From an uncultured Actinomycetes bacterium (GTDB taxonomy: Bacteria; Actinomycetota; Acidimicrobiia; Acidimicrobiales; Microtrichaceae): a stretch of DNA of 18,031 nt. Of this stretch, positions 1 through 7,208 are shown piece by piece (within the stretch, counting starts at the first letter, position 1; each line of letters starts with the position of its first letter). The notes under the pieces are model-generated. The model was not told the origin of the DNA, made no database searches, and saw only the letters and a list, made by a program, of their open reading frames with translations. The translations under genes and the position numbers were made by a program. The DNA lies in the NCBI GenBank assembly GCA_903953195.1, contig CAJBIS010000255.1:1-18031 (forward strand). Direction: 5' to 3'.

Positions 1-521
1 ACGACCTTCGGGGTGTTCTCGAGTGACCACGTGGCGTTGCCCGGGTCGATGCGCTCGGGGCTGTAGCCGAGCATGAAGTCGACGCCGGCCTTGAGCCCCG
101 ACCCGACCTCGAGGCGGGGTCCGGCCAACTCCTCGGTCGTCCCGGGGTAGGTCGTGGACTCCAGGATGACCGTGCACCCCGGCGTCACGTACGGCGCGAC
201 GGTGTCGCAGGCCGACTCGATGAAGCTGAGGTCCGGTACGCCCTCGCCCATCGGGGTGGGCACCGAGATGACCGCGATGTCGAAGTCCGCCAGGTCGGCC
301 GGGTCGCAACTGGCCCGGTACGAACCGGACTCCACAGCGGAGGTGAGTCGTTCGTCGGTGATGTCCTCGACGTAGGACTGGCCGGCGTTCAGGAGCTTGA
401 CCTTGCGGGGCTCGACGTCGAATCCGACGACGCTGAACCCTGCTTCCGCCGCCCGGACGGCGACGGGAAGGCCCACGTAGCCCTGCCCGATGACGACCGC
501 CCGATCCGTGATTCGCCCCAT
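1..521 (-). CDS. Nucleotide-sugar 6-dehydrogenase (UDP-HexNAc dehydrogenase, WbpA/TviB-like), N-terminal part
   Basis: This gene is cut by the left edge: 173 codons are visible from an ATG at 521 and no stop is reached. Enzymes of this family oxidise C6 of a UDP-sugar to a carboxylate in two NAD-dependent steps, giving a UDP-uronic acid for glycan synthesis. Residues 9-19 carry the Rossmann signature IGQGYVGLP. SVPTPMGEG lies at 86-94, ESTTYPGTTEE at 121-131, and GYSPERIDPGN at 152-162 is the motif shared by the WbpA/TviB (UDP-GlcNAc 6-dehydrogenase) and WecC groups. The central and UDP-binding C-terminal domains, including the catalytic Cys, lie outside the window. It is divergent from the dehydratase gene at 698. 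The WbpP-like epimerase at 2670-3605 suggests a UDP-HexNAcA pathway, but the exact substrate (UDP-GlcNAc, UDP-ManNAc or UDP-Glc) cannot be fixed from this part. Confidence 0.88.
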   Translation of the reverse strand, partial: MGRITDRAVVIGQGYVGLPVAVRAAEAGFSVVGFDVEPRKVKLLNAGQSYVEDITDERLTSAVESGSYRASCDPADLADFDIAVISVPTPMGEGVPDLSFIESACDTVAPYVTPGCTVILESTTYPGTTEELAGPRLEVGSGLKAGVDFMLGYSPERIDPGNATWSLENTPKV

Positions 522-697
522 ACCTGTGTGCCCCCGATTGAGTGTGAGTTGGCTGCGTGCCCGACCAGTGTGGTCCGGGTCCCATTGTGCTCCACCAGGG
601 CACTTTTCCCTACCCGGAGTAGCCAGATTCGGGTTGTTTCCAGCGTGTTTCGGTGCTCTACTGACGGTGTTCCTGACGGGGAAGCAGGGACGACAGG
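522..697. other. Divergent intergenic region between dehydrogenase (-) and dehydratase (+)
   Basis: A 176-bp gap with no credible coding sequence separates two divergent genes, so it should hold at least one promoter for each strand. A plausible plus-strand promoter is listed separately at 634-662. On the minus strand a GGGGG run lies about 11 nt before the ATG at 521, but I find no convincing -10 box for that gene. Local composition is less GC-rich than in the flanking genes, as expected of a regulatory region. Confidence 0.6.
634..662 (+). promoter_or_regulatory. Candidate promoter for the PglF/WbpM-like dehydratase
   Basis: TTGTTT (634-639) and TCTACT (657-662) are separated by exactly 17 nt, a sigma70/SigA-like layout that is rare by chance in DNA this GC-rich. 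Transcription would begin near 669, leaving a short 5' leader before the TTG (698) or GTG (734) start. This is inferred from pattern only. Confidence 0.45.
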
Positions 698-2554
698 TTG
701 GGGAAATCACGGGGACAGGCGGGGGCAAGAAGCGTGACGAGTCACTTTCCGAGGTTCAGGTTCTTCTTTCAGGCGGGGTTCGACGCCTGGGCGTGGCTGG
801 TGGGCATGTGTGCCGCCGCCGTGTTCCGGTACGACTTCTCGTTGAGCTCGGTGCCGTGGGGCGGCGTGCTCGCCGTGGCTGCGCTGGCGATGATCGTGCA
901 GATCACCGTCGGCCGCCTGATCGGGCTCTACGTCCATCGCTGGCGGTACGGCACGATCGACGAGGTGGCCGCCACGGTGCGCACCGTGCTCACCACGACC
1001 GTCGTGATCACCCTCATCGACCTGATCCCGGGTCTCGGTCGTCCGGTGCCGTTCACCGTGGCGATCGTCAGCGGGTTCCTCGCCCTGTTCGTGATGTGCT
1101 GCGGCCGGTTCGCCTGGCGCATCCAGCTCGACAAATGGCACCGCTTCTACGGTGACGACCGCATCCCGGCCGTCGTGTTCGGTGCCGGTGAGGCCGGCTC
1201 CCAGCTCGTGAAGTCGATGATCCACACCGGTCCGTACCACCCGGTCGCGGTGCTCGACGACAACCATGACCTGGGCAACCTCCAGATCAAGGGCGTGCGG
1301 GTCCGGGGTGACCGTTCGGCGCTGAAGCGGATCGTGGCCGAGACCGACGCCGAGGTGCTGGTCATCGCCATCCCGTCCGCCGGCTCCGAGCTGCTGCGTG
1401 ACCTGTCGGCCGTCGCCGACGAGATCGGCATCAAGACGTACGTGCTGCCGCCGGTCGGCGAGCTGCTCGGCCAGAACGCCGTGGCGTCCGACATCCAGCC
1501 GCTGACCGAGGCCGATCTGCTCGGTCGCCGTGAGATCACCCTCGACATCGATTCGGTGGCGGACTACCTGACCGGCAAGCGGGTCCTCGTGACCGGCGCC
1601 GGCGGGTCGATCGGCTCCGAGCTGTGCCGTCAGCTCAACCGGTTCGCCCCGGAGTCGCTGGTCATGCTCGACCGCGACGAGTCGGCGCTCCAGGCCGTGC
1701 AGGTGTCGATCGAGGGCCGCGGTCTGCTCGACAGCCGCAACCTGGTCGTCTGCTGCATCCGGGACCGCGACCGCCTCACGCAGGTGTTCGAGGAGCACCG
1801 GCCGCAGGTCGTGTTCCACGCCGCGGCGCTCAAGCACCTGCCGCTGCTCGAACTGCACCCCGAAGAGGGTTGGAAGTCCAACGTCTGGGGCACGCAGAAC
1901 CTGCTCGAACTCGCCGGCGAGTTCGGCGTCGAGAAGTTCGTGAACATCTCGACCGACAAGGCCGCCGAGCCGACCAGCGTGCTGGGCCAGACGAAGCGTC
2001 TCGCCGAGCAGCTGACCTCGCACGCCGGCCGCACCCAGTCGGGCACGTACCTGAGCGTCCGGTTCGGCAACGTCCTCGGCAGCCGTGGTTCGGTCCTGCC
2101 GCTCTTCCGGGCGCAGATCGAGTCGGGTGGTCCGGTCACGGTGACCGATCCCGAGGTGACCCGCTTCTTCATGACGATCCCCGAGGCCTGCGAGCTCGTC
2201 GTCCAGGCGGGCGCTCTCGGCGCCGACGGCGAGGTCATGGTGCTCGACATGGGCGAGCCCGTGCGCATCGCCGACCTGGCCAAGCGGCTCGTCGCTCAGG
2301 CCGACCGTCCGGTCGAGATCGTCTACACCGGCCTGCGACCCGGCGAGAAGATGCACGAGATCCTCTTCGCTCCCGAGGAGGAGTCGACCATCTCGGAGCA
2401 CCCGATGATCCACCGGGTCGGCGTGCCGCCGCTGTCGGCCGTCGACGTGGCCCGGATCGATCCGTACCTGGCCGACAACGGTGCCATCGTGCTCGACCTG
2501 AGCGGTCGCCAGGCTGACGCCGTGGCCGAGACCCTGGCCCGCCGCTCCAGCTGA
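698..2554 (+). CDS. Membrane-anchored nucleoside-diphosphate-sugar 4,6-dehydratase (PglF/WbpM/CapD family)
   Basis: This 618-residue protein has the full-length layout of the family. Several hydrophobic membrane segments lie within about 25-140, a first Rossmann-like domain begins near 155 (VVFGAGEAG), and a second, catalytic SDR domain begins at 296 (VLVTGAGGSIGSE). Homologues convert UDP-GlcNAc to a UDP-4-keto-6-deoxy sugar at the inner face of the membrane, the first step to bacillosamine, QuiNAc or FucNAc. The catalytic T-D-K is at 419-421. The usual Tyr of YxxxK is replaced by Leu429 (LGQTK, Lys433); large members such as WbpM carry Met there, so this is a family trait rather than a defect. 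The TTG start at 698 has AGGGA 7 nt upstream, whereas a GTG at 734 (residue 13) has GGGGG upstream and is a credible alternative. With the aminotransferase at 7209, acetyltransferase at 5814 and sugar transferase at 6460 it completes a bacillosamine-like route. Confidence 0.92.
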   Translation: MGKSRGQAGARSVTSHFPRFRFFFQAGFDAWAWLVGMCAAAVFRYDFSLSSVPWGGVLAVAALAMIVQITVGRLIGLYVHRWRYGTIDEVAATVRTVLTTTVVITLIDLIPGLGRPVPFTVAIVSGFLALFVMCCGRFAWRIQLDKWHRFYGDDRIPAVVFGAGEAGSQLVKSMIHTGPYHPVAVLDDNHDLGNLQIKGVRVRGDRSALKRIVAETDAEVLVIAIPSAGSELLRDLSAVADEIGIKTYVLPPVGELLGQNAVASDIQPLTEADLLGRREITLDIDSVADYLTGKRVLVTGAGGSIGSELCRQLNRFAPESLVMLDRDESALQAVQVSIEGRGLLDSRNLVVCCIRDRDRLTQVFEEHRPQVVFHAAALKHLPLLELHPEEGWKSNVWGTQNLLELAGEFGVEKFVNISTDKAAEPTSVLGQTKRLAEQLTSHAGRTQSGTYLSVRFGNVLGSRGSVLPLFRAQIESGGPVTVTDPEVTRFFMTIPEACELVVQAGALGADGEVMVLDMGEPVRIADLAKRLVAQADRPVEIVYTGLRPGEKMHEILFAPEEESTISEHPMIHRVGVPPLSAVDVARIDPYLADNGAIVLDLSGRQADAVAETLARRSS

Positions 2555-2593
2555 CGGGAACCGAGTTCGACCAGCTGGTCGACGATCTCCGGA

Positions 2594-2634
2594 ACGCAGT
2601 CGCCCCGAACCGATCGGGTCGGGGCGACTCGCGT
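2594..2634. terminator. Strong hairpin between convergent genes, probable bidirectional terminator
   Basis: AGTCGCCCCGA (2598-2608) is repeated as its exact reverse complement at 2619-2629. Four further base pairs (2594-2597 with 2631-2634) extend the stem past a one-base bulge, and the 10-nt loop can pair internally. It lies 40 nt past the dehydratase stop and 36 nt past the epimerase stop, so it can serve both strands. There is no T-run, which is common for actinobacterial terminators. Confidence 0.7.
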
Positions 2635-2669
2635 CGGTCGGCTGGTCGGGGCGGGTGCGCCCCCGAGGA

Positions 2670-3605
2670 TCAGGACTGCAGGCTCTGGAACCAGGCGACG
2701 GTGGCCTCGAGGCCGGTGCGCAGGTCGACGGCCTCGACGCCCGGGAACAGCGACCGCAGCACCTCGTTGTCGGCCCGGGTGTGCTTCACGTCGCCGGCAC
2801 GGGTGGGCATGAAGTCCACCGGCAGCTCGCGGCCCAGGATGTCCTCGAGTTCGCTGATGACCTCGAGCAGGTTGGTCTGCGTGCCGAACGCCAGGTTGAC
2901 GGCCTCGGGGTGCGTGACCTTGCGCTGCACCGCCTCGGTGATGACGCTGCACACCGTGTCGACGAAGGTGAAGTCCCGCGACTGGGTGCCGTCACCGTGG
3001 ACGGGGAGCGGCTGCTCGGCCATGGCGGCCGACACGAACGCCGGCACGACGGCGGCGTACGCGTGCCCGGCGGCCTGCAGCGGGCCGAACACGTTGAAGA
3101 AGCGGAAGGCCAGCGTGGGCAGCCCGTAGGTCGTCTGCCAGGCGAGGGTGTACGACTCGGTCGCGAGCTTCGATGCGGCGTACGGGCTCACCGGTCGGGT
3201 CGCCATCGTCTCGATCTTCGGGAGCTGCGTGTTGGCGCCGTAGACCGACGACGACGAGGCGACGACCACGTGGGCGTCACCGGCCCGGCGGGCGGCCTCG
3301 AGCACCTCGGCGGTGCCGGTGGCGTTCGCCAGGTGGGACGCCATGGGATCGGCGACCGATCGCGGCACCGAGCCCCGCGCCCCCAGGTGGACGATCGACG
3401 ACGCGCCCTCGAACGCGGCGTCGAGCGCCTCGGGGTCGAGGATCGTGGCCTCGATCAGCTCGGCGTCGATGCCGTCGAGGTTCTCCCGGAAGCCGGTCGA
3501 GAGGTTGTCGAAGGCCACGACCTCGCTCACACCGTCCGCAGCGAGCAGATGGCGACAGAGGTTGGCTCCGATGAATCCGGCTCCGCCGGTGACGACGACC
3601 TTCAT
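2670..3605 (-). CDS. NAD-dependent nucleotide-sugar epimerase (extended SDR, WbpP/GalE-like)
   Basis: At 311 residues this is a normal-length extended SDR epimerase. TGGAGFIG at 6-13 binds NAD. The catalytic residues are the Ser cluster at 117-120 (SSSSVYG) and the Y142xxxK146 pair in PYAASK. The segment GSVPRSVADP at 78-87 resembles the WbpP/TviC group, which interconverts UDP-GlcNAc and UDP-GalNAc or their uronic acids. This is a family-level inference, and UDP-Glc 4-epimerase or a 4,6-dehydratase-related role is not excluded. The ATG at 3605 is supported by AAAGGA about 5 nt upstream. It is transcribed alone, towards the hairpin at 2594-2634, and is divergent from the GNAT gene. The likely partner is the 6-dehydrogenase at 1-521. 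Confidence 0.88.
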   Translation of the reverse strand: MKVVVTGGAGFIGANLCRHLLAADGVSEVVAFDNLSTGFRENLDGIDAELIEATILDPEALDAAFEGASSIVHLGARGSVPRSVADPMASHLANATGTAEVLEAARRAGDAHVVVASSSSVYGANTQLPKIETMATRPVSPYAASKLATESYTLAWQTTYGLPTLAFRFFNVFGPLQAAGHAYAAVVPAFVSAAMAEQPLPVHGDGTQSRDFTFVDTVCSVITEAVQRKVTHPEAVNLAFGTQTNLLEVISELEDILGRELPVDFMPTRAGDVKHTRADNEVLRSLFPGVEAVDLRTGLEATVAWFQSLQS

Positions 3606-3626
3606 GTGGTTCCTTTCGACTGCGTC

Positions 3627-3632
3627 AGGGTA
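3627..3632 (-). promoter_or_regulatory. Candidate -10 box for the epimerase gene
   Basis: On the minus strand TACCCT (3632 to 3627) fits TAnnnT and lies 21 nt before the ATG at 3605. It would place transcription start about 15 nt before the gene, just upstream of the AAAGGA ribosome site. No clear -35 is seen. Confidence 0.35.
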
Positions 3633-3660
3633 TCGGGCCGTGGTCCCGGCGGGAGGCTTC

Positions 3661-3716
3661 GATCACCGATGGCTCCGATCACCGCTGGCTCCGTCACGTC
3701 GGTCGCACGTCGGCCG
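3661..3716. repeat. Two adjacent short tandem repeats in the divergent epimerase/GNAT intergenic region
   Basis: A 16-bp unit GATCACCGATGGCTCC (3661-3676) is followed directly by a copy with one mismatch (3677-3692). After 2 nt, an 11-bp unit CACGTCGGTCG (3695-3705) is followed directly by a copy with one mismatch (3706-3716). Both pairs lie in the 134-bp gap between divergent genes, just upstream of the candidate -10 at 3736. They could be regulator sites or slippage products. Confidence 0.6.
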
Positions 3717-3735
3717 GACCTCGTGGCGGTCCCGG

Positions 3736-3749
3736 TACGATGATGCGGA
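3736..3749 (+). promoter_or_regulatory. Candidate leaderless promoter for the GNAT/GT4 pair
   Basis: TACGAT at 3736-3741 matches the actinobacterial -10 consensus TAnnnT. The third in-frame ATG (3749) starts 7 nt after it, the spacing expected when the transcript begins at the start codon. No ribosome-binding site precedes this ATG. The same layout recurs before the genes at 7209 (+) and 7083 (-). Confidence 0.5.
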
Positions 3750-4738
3750 TGGGGCGAAGCAGTGCGAGCAACGATGTGACGGTGCGCGAGGCGACCGATG
3801 ACGACCGTGAGTCGATCATCACGCTGTGCCGGTCGACTCTCGGGTGGACCGACGGTGCGGTGGACGAGGCGTTCTTCGCGTGGAAGCACGACGAGAACCA
3901 CTTCGGCGCGTCACCGTCGTGGGTGGCCGTCGCCGACGACGAGATCGTCGGCGTGCGGGTGTTCATGCGCTGGCGTTTCCGGCAGTTCGACGGGACGACG
4001 TTCGAGGCCGTGCGCGCCGTCGACACGGCGACGTCACCGGAGTGGCAGGGCAAGGGCATCTTCAACCGCCTCACGCTCGGCGCGCTCCCGGACCTCCGTC
4101 GCAGCGGCACGGACTTCGTCTTCAACACCCCGAACGACAAGAGCCGTCCCGGCTACCTGAAGATGGGGTGGAGTCAGGTCGGTCGGGTGCCCGTGTCGGT
4201 GCGTCCGACGTCGCCCCGTTCGCTGCAACGCCTGCTGGGCGCCCGTACCGCCGCCGACCGCTGGTCGCAGCCGGTCGACGTCGGTCTGGACCCGGCCGAG
4301 GCGTTCGCCGACGACGACGTCATCGACGGCCTGCTCGCCAGCCTGCCGTCGTCCCCCGGACTCGCCACCGACCGCAGTGTCGGGTATCTGCGCTGGCGGT
4401 ACCAGTTCGATCCGCTCCAGTACCGCGTCGTTCCGGTCGGCGATCGCATCGCCGACGGGTTCGCCGTCGTGCGGGCCCGGCGTCGTGGCACCGCGCTCGA
4501 GGCGACCGTGTGCGAGCTGCTCGTGCCGCCCGGGCGGCCGACCGCGTCACTGTGGTCGGCGCTCGCGTCGGGGACCGGTGCCGACTTCATGATCCGCGCC
4601 GGCCGTGGTGGTGTGTCGGATCGATTCGTGCCGGCGCCGTCGATCGGCCCGATCCTCACGTGGAAGCCGCTGTGCCGCGCGGGGGTGCCGGGCATGGGGG
4701 ACCTGACGCTGTCGCTCGGTGACGTGGAGCTCTTCTGA
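3740..4738 (+). CDS. GNAT-family N-acyltransferase
   Basis: The 332-residue protein begins with a GNAT-like stretch (VTVREATDDDRESI). Motif A is visible as SPEWQGKGIFNRL, whose QGKGIF fits the Q/RxxGxG acyl-CoA pyrophosphate loop. It is followed by DFVFNTPNDKSRPGYLKMGW, a typical GNAT beta6-7 region. Longer proteins of this type, with a second domain after residue 150, occur in polysaccharide clusters and probably acylate an amino sugar or lipid-linked sugar; the substrate is unknown. Possible starts are ATG at 3740, 3743 and 3749. The last fits a leaderless transcript from the TACGAT box, but the longest form is reported. Its TGA overlaps the ATG of the glycosyltransferase at 4738, so the two are probably translationally coupled. 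Confidence 0.8.
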   Translation: MMRMGRSSASNDVTVREATDDDRESIITLCRSTLGWTDGAVDEAFFAWKHDENHFGASPSWVAVADDEIVGVRVFMRWRFRQFDGTTFEAVRAVDTATSPEWQGKGIFNRLTLGALPDLRRSGTDFVFNTPNDKSRPGYLKMGWSQVGRVPVSVRPTSPRSLQRLLGARTAADRWSQPVDVGLDPAEAFADDDVIDGLLASLPSSPGLATDRSVGYLRWRYQFDPLQYRVVPVGDRIADGFAVVRARRRGTALEATVCELLVPPGRPTASLWSALASGTGADFMIRAGRGGVSDRFVPAPSIGPILTWKPLCRAGVPGMGDLTLSLGDVELF

Positions 4739-5829
4739 TGGCCCGCCGTCGCGTCCTGCTGGTCGCACGCGGCCTGGGTCCGGGTGGCATGGAGCGTCTG
4801 CTGGTCAACCAGGTCCGGTTCGGTGACCGCAGCCGTTTCGACTACTCCGTTGCGTTCGTCACGCCGGCGAAGGACCAGCTGGTCGTCGAGTTCGAGGAGC
4901 TCGACGCCCCGGTCCACTGGCTCGCAGGCGGCGGCCGTCCGTGGGCGGCGAACCTGAACGCGCTCCTGCGGCGCGGGAACTTCGATGTCGTGCACTCCCA
5001 CTCGCCGCTGCCCGCTGTCGCCGTGCGGCTCGAGGCCCGGATGCTGCGGCCGCGGCCCTGGGTGGTCTACACGGAGCACAACAGCTGGGGCCCGTACGAT
5101 CCGCGCACGCGTGCGGCGAACCGCTGGACCTACCGACTCGACGACGCCCAGATCGCCGTGTCCCGCGCCGCCTACGAGTCGGTGCCGGAAGGACTGCGCG
5201 GTCGACTCGAGGTGCTCGACCACGGCATCGATCTGGACGCGGTCCGGGCCCACCGCTCGGCCCGTGACGCAGCGCGTGCCCTCATGGGGGTGCAGCCGTC
5301 GGACGTGGTCGTCGGCACCGTCGCCAACTTCCGCCCGGAGAAGAACTACGAGGGCTGGTTGCGTGTCGCCGACCGGGTCACCGCGGCACACCCCGACGTC
5401 CGCTTCGTCAGCGTCGGTCAGGGGCCGTTGCTCGACGACATCCGGGCGCAGGCTGCGGCCGCCGGGCTCGACGGGCGGGTCCAGCTCCTCGGCCACCAAC
5501 CCGATGCGCCCTCGGTCATGGCCGGCTTCGACGTCTTCGCCATGGCCTCGCACTGGGAGGGTCTGCCGGTGGCGTTCATGGAGGCCCGGGCGCTCGGTCT
5601 CCCGGTCGTCACCACGGCCGTCGGCGGTCTCGTCGATCACATCACCGACGGCGAGGACGGGCTCCTCGTCGAACCGGGCCGCGACGACGCGCTGGTCGCC
5701 GCGCTCGAGCGGGTGGTCACCGATGCCGACCTGCGGGCTCGCCTGGGTGCTGCGTCCGAGGCACGCGCCGATTCGTTCGACGCGACCGCGGCGGTGGCGC
5801 GCGTCGAGCAGCGCTACGAGCGTTCCTGA
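4738..5829 (+). CDS. Glycosyltransferase family 4 (GT-B, retaining)
   Basis: This 363-residue protein has a complete GT-B architecture. The N-terminal glycine loop GLGPGGMERLL lies near 14-24 (the MER form is common in GT4), and the acceptor domain includes HSHSPLP and the YTEHNSWG segment. The C-terminal donor domain has TVANFRPEKNYEG and the EX7E motif with Glu274 and Glu282 (EGLPVAFME), followed by ALGLPVVTTAVGG. GT4 enzymes transfer a sugar from a nucleotide donor with retention at the cytoplasmic face; donor and acceptor are not predictable here. It starts inside the stop codon of the GNAT gene. Its last 16 bp overlap the convergent acetyltransferase gene at 5814-6458. Confidence 0.92.
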   Translation: MARRRVLLVARGLGPGGMERLLVNQVRFGDRSRFDYSVAFVTPAKDQLVVEFEELDAPVHWLAGGGRPWAANLNALLRRGNFDVVHSHSPLPAVAVRLEARMLRPRPWVVYTEHNSWGPYDPRTRAANRWTYRLDDAQIAVSRAAYESVPEGLRGRLEVLDHGIDLDAVRAHRSARDAARALMGVQPSDVVVGTVANFRPEKNYEGWLRVADRVTAAHPDVRFVSVGQGPLLDDIRAQAAAAGLDGRVQLLGHQPDAPSVMAGFDVFAMASHWEGLPVAFMEARALGLPVVTTAVGGLVDHITDGEDGLLVEPGRDDALVAALERVVTDADLRARLGAASEARADSFDATAAVARVEQRYERS

Positions 5830-6458
5830 GCGGGTACGCCGACGACGGTCACTCCGTCGGGAACGTCACCCAGGACCACGGCGCCGGCGCCGATGCGCGC
5901 TCCCGCACCGACCCGCAGTCCGCGGGTCACGATCGCTCCTGTTCCCAGGAACACGTCGTCGCCGAGGGTGCAGTCACCGTTCACGAACACGCCGGGGCTG
6001 AACTGCACGAAGTCGCCGACGACCGTGTCGTGCTGCACGCTGCAGCCCACGTTCAGGTGGCTGTGGTCACCGATGCGCACGTCGGTGGTCACCGTGGCAC
6101 CGTGGAACACGACCACGCCGCGGCCGAGTTCGACGTCCGGTCCGATCCGGGCGCCCGGGTGCACGAGGGTCGCGGGTTCGAGCCCGGCGCCCTCGAGTCG
6201 GGTCGACAACTGCCGGCGGACCGCACCCGTCCCGATCCCGAGCACGAACGTCGACGGGTGATCGACGAGCCACTGGGTGTCGCCGAGCAGCCGTGCCCCC
6301 AACCGATCGAGTCGGTCGAGGTGCGCCGGTGCGTCGTCGACGAAGCCGACCACGTTCCAGCGGTGCTCGACGGCGTTGAGCGCGTCGATCGTCTCGAACA
6401 GTTCGCGGCCGTGCCCACCGCATCCGACGATCACCAGATCGGTCGGGGCCCCGGTCAC
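5814..6458 (-). CDS. Sugar O/N-acyltransferase, PglD/NeuD-like (left-handed beta-helix)
   Basis: This is a two-part protein of 214 residues. Residues 8-60 form a small Rossmann-like domain with GCGGHG at 12-17, and residues about 105-205 are hexapeptide repeats (IGPDVELG, VRIGDH, TVVGDF, CTLGDD, ARIGAG) of a left-handed beta-helix. His143 in QHDTVVGDF sits where the PglD/NeuD family has its catalytic base. Relatives acetylate the 4-amino group of UDP-4-amino-sugars (PglD) or hydroxyls of sialic acid (NeuD). Beside a PglC-like transferase, N-acetylation of a bacillosamine precursor is the best inference. I chose the GTG at 6458 because it leaves 1 nt to the upstream gene's stop; the frame stays open to 6539, but that extension lies inside the transferase gene and is Arg/Pro-rich. 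Its end overlaps the GT4 gene. Confidence 0.88.
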   Translation of the reverse strand: MTGAPTDLVIVGCGGHGRELFETIDALNAVEHRWNVVGFVDDAPAHLDRLDRLGARLLGDTQWLVDHPSTFVLGIGTGAVRRQLSTRLEGAGLEPATLVHPGARIGPDVELGRGVVVFHGATVTTDVRIGDHSHLNVGCSVQHDTVVGDFVQFSPGVFVNGDCTLGDDVFLGTGAIVTRGLRVGAGARIGAGAVVLGDVPDGVTVVGVPAQERS

Positions 6459-6459
6459 G

Positions 6460-7083
6460 TCACGCCCCCGGTGCGGGATCGTCCGAGTCGGCGGGCGCCG
6501 CCAGCGGATCGTCGGTGGGGTGACCCTCGACGCCCTCACCCGAGGCCATCGCCCCGAGTGTGCGCAGGATGATGCGCAGATCGAGGGCGAACGACTGCGT
6601 CTCGACGTAGCGGATGTCCCACTCGATCCGGTCGGCCCAGCTGAGCGCGTTGCGGCCGTTGACCTGGGCCAGACCGGTGAGACCCGGCCGCACGGCCAAG
6701 CGGCGTCGCTGGTGGTCGTCGTACCGGTCCACCTGATACTGCAGGGTCGGTCGAGGACCGACGACGCTCATCTCGCCGATCGCCACGTTGATCAGCTGCG
6801 GCAGCTCATCGAGCGACGTGCGGCGCAGCACCTTCCCGACGGTGGTGATGCGGGAGGCATCGGGGAAGATCGGGTTGTCGCCTGCGACCATCGTGCGGAA
6901 CTTCCAGACGCTGATCGTCCGGCCGTCCATGCCGACGCGGTCCTGTCGGAAGAAGGCGCCGCCGGGCGAGGTGAGCGCGACCGCGAGACCACAGGGAATG
7001 CCGATGAGGATCGCCGGGACGGCGACCAGCAGGAGGAGCACGAGGTCCAACGCCCGTTTGCCCCGGTAGGGACGTTCAGCCAC
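6460..7083 (-). CDS. Polyprenyl-phosphate phosphoglycosyl transferase (PglC-like, small bacterial sugar transferase)
   Basis: At 207 residues this matches the minimal monotopic PGT form (PglC) without the extra N-terminal membrane domain of WcaJ/WbaP. Residues 11-37 form the single reentrant membrane helix, broken by Pro23 and Pro30. KFRTM lies at 61-65, and TSLDELPQL contains the Asp92-Glu93 catalytic dyad. VGPRP at 108-112 and RPGLTGLAQVNGRNA complete the signature. These enzymes transfer a phospho-sugar from UDP-sugar to undecaprenyl phosphate at the inner membrane, the committed step of glycan assembly; PglC uses UDP-diNAcBac. The GTG start at 7083 lies 6 nt from a TAGCAT box, suggesting a leaderless mRNA. 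The acetyltransferase follows after 1 nt. The acidic tail after about residue 190 is not part of the conserved core. Confidence 0.93.
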   Translation of the reverse strand: MAERPYRGKRALDLVLLLLVAVPAILIGIPCGLAVALTSPGGAFFRQDRVGMDGRTISVWKFRTMVAGDNPIFPDASRITTVGKVLRRTSLDELPQLINVAIGEMSVVGPRPTLQYQVDRYDDHQRRRLAVRPGLTGLAQVNGRNALSWADRIEWDIRYVETQSFALDLRIILRTLGAMASGEGVEGHPTDDPLAAPADSDDPAPGA

Positions 7084-7089
7084 GGCACC

Positions 7090-7095
7090 ATGCTA
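7090..7095 (-). promoter_or_regulatory. Candidate leaderless promoter for the PGT/acetyltransferase pair
   Basis: On the minus strand TAGCAT (7095 to 7090) fits TAnnnT, with 6 nt between it and the GTG at 7083. No ribosome-binding site fits in that gap, so transcription probably starts at or next to the GTG. No -35 is recognisable. Confidence 0.45.
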
Positions 7096-7196
7096 GGGCG
7101 CGGTGTCGTCGATCCCACCGGATGCCATGTGCGGCGGTGCCCGACGCGCTGGTGGTCGGTCGCGGGTGATCGCGCCGGAGGCCGGCTGCCGGACGA

Positions 7197-7202
7197 TACG
7201 GT
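7197..7202 (+). promoter_or_regulatory. Candidate leaderless promoter for the aminotransferase/beta-propeller pair
   Basis: TACGGT (7197-7202) fits TAnnnT and ends 6 nt before the GTG at 7209. The bases around the start (GTGGGGCG) closely resemble those at the GNAT start (ATGGGGCG at 3749). The 125-bp divergent gap 7084-7208 otherwise holds nothing I recognise. Confidence 0.45.
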
Positions 7203-7208
7203 GAGGCC

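Noticed and set aside
707..2413. Long minus-strand open frame (568 codons) opposite the dehydratase gene
   Set aside because: It is the antisense shadow of a well-conserved gene in GC-rich DNA; its translation is His/Asp/Arg/Glu-rich with no domain-like motif.
4174..5640. Minus-strand open frame (488 codons) over the GNAT and GT4 genes
   Set aside because: It spans two overlapping genes with clear family motifs on the plus strand, and its composition is low-complexity Arg/Asp/Val typical of a shadow frame.
5814..6539. Longer form of the PglD-like acetyltransferase starting at 6539
   Set aside because: The extra 27 residues are Arg/Pro-rich, lie inside the sugar transferase gene and precede the conserved VIVGCGGHG start; GTG 6458 fits the gene spacing.
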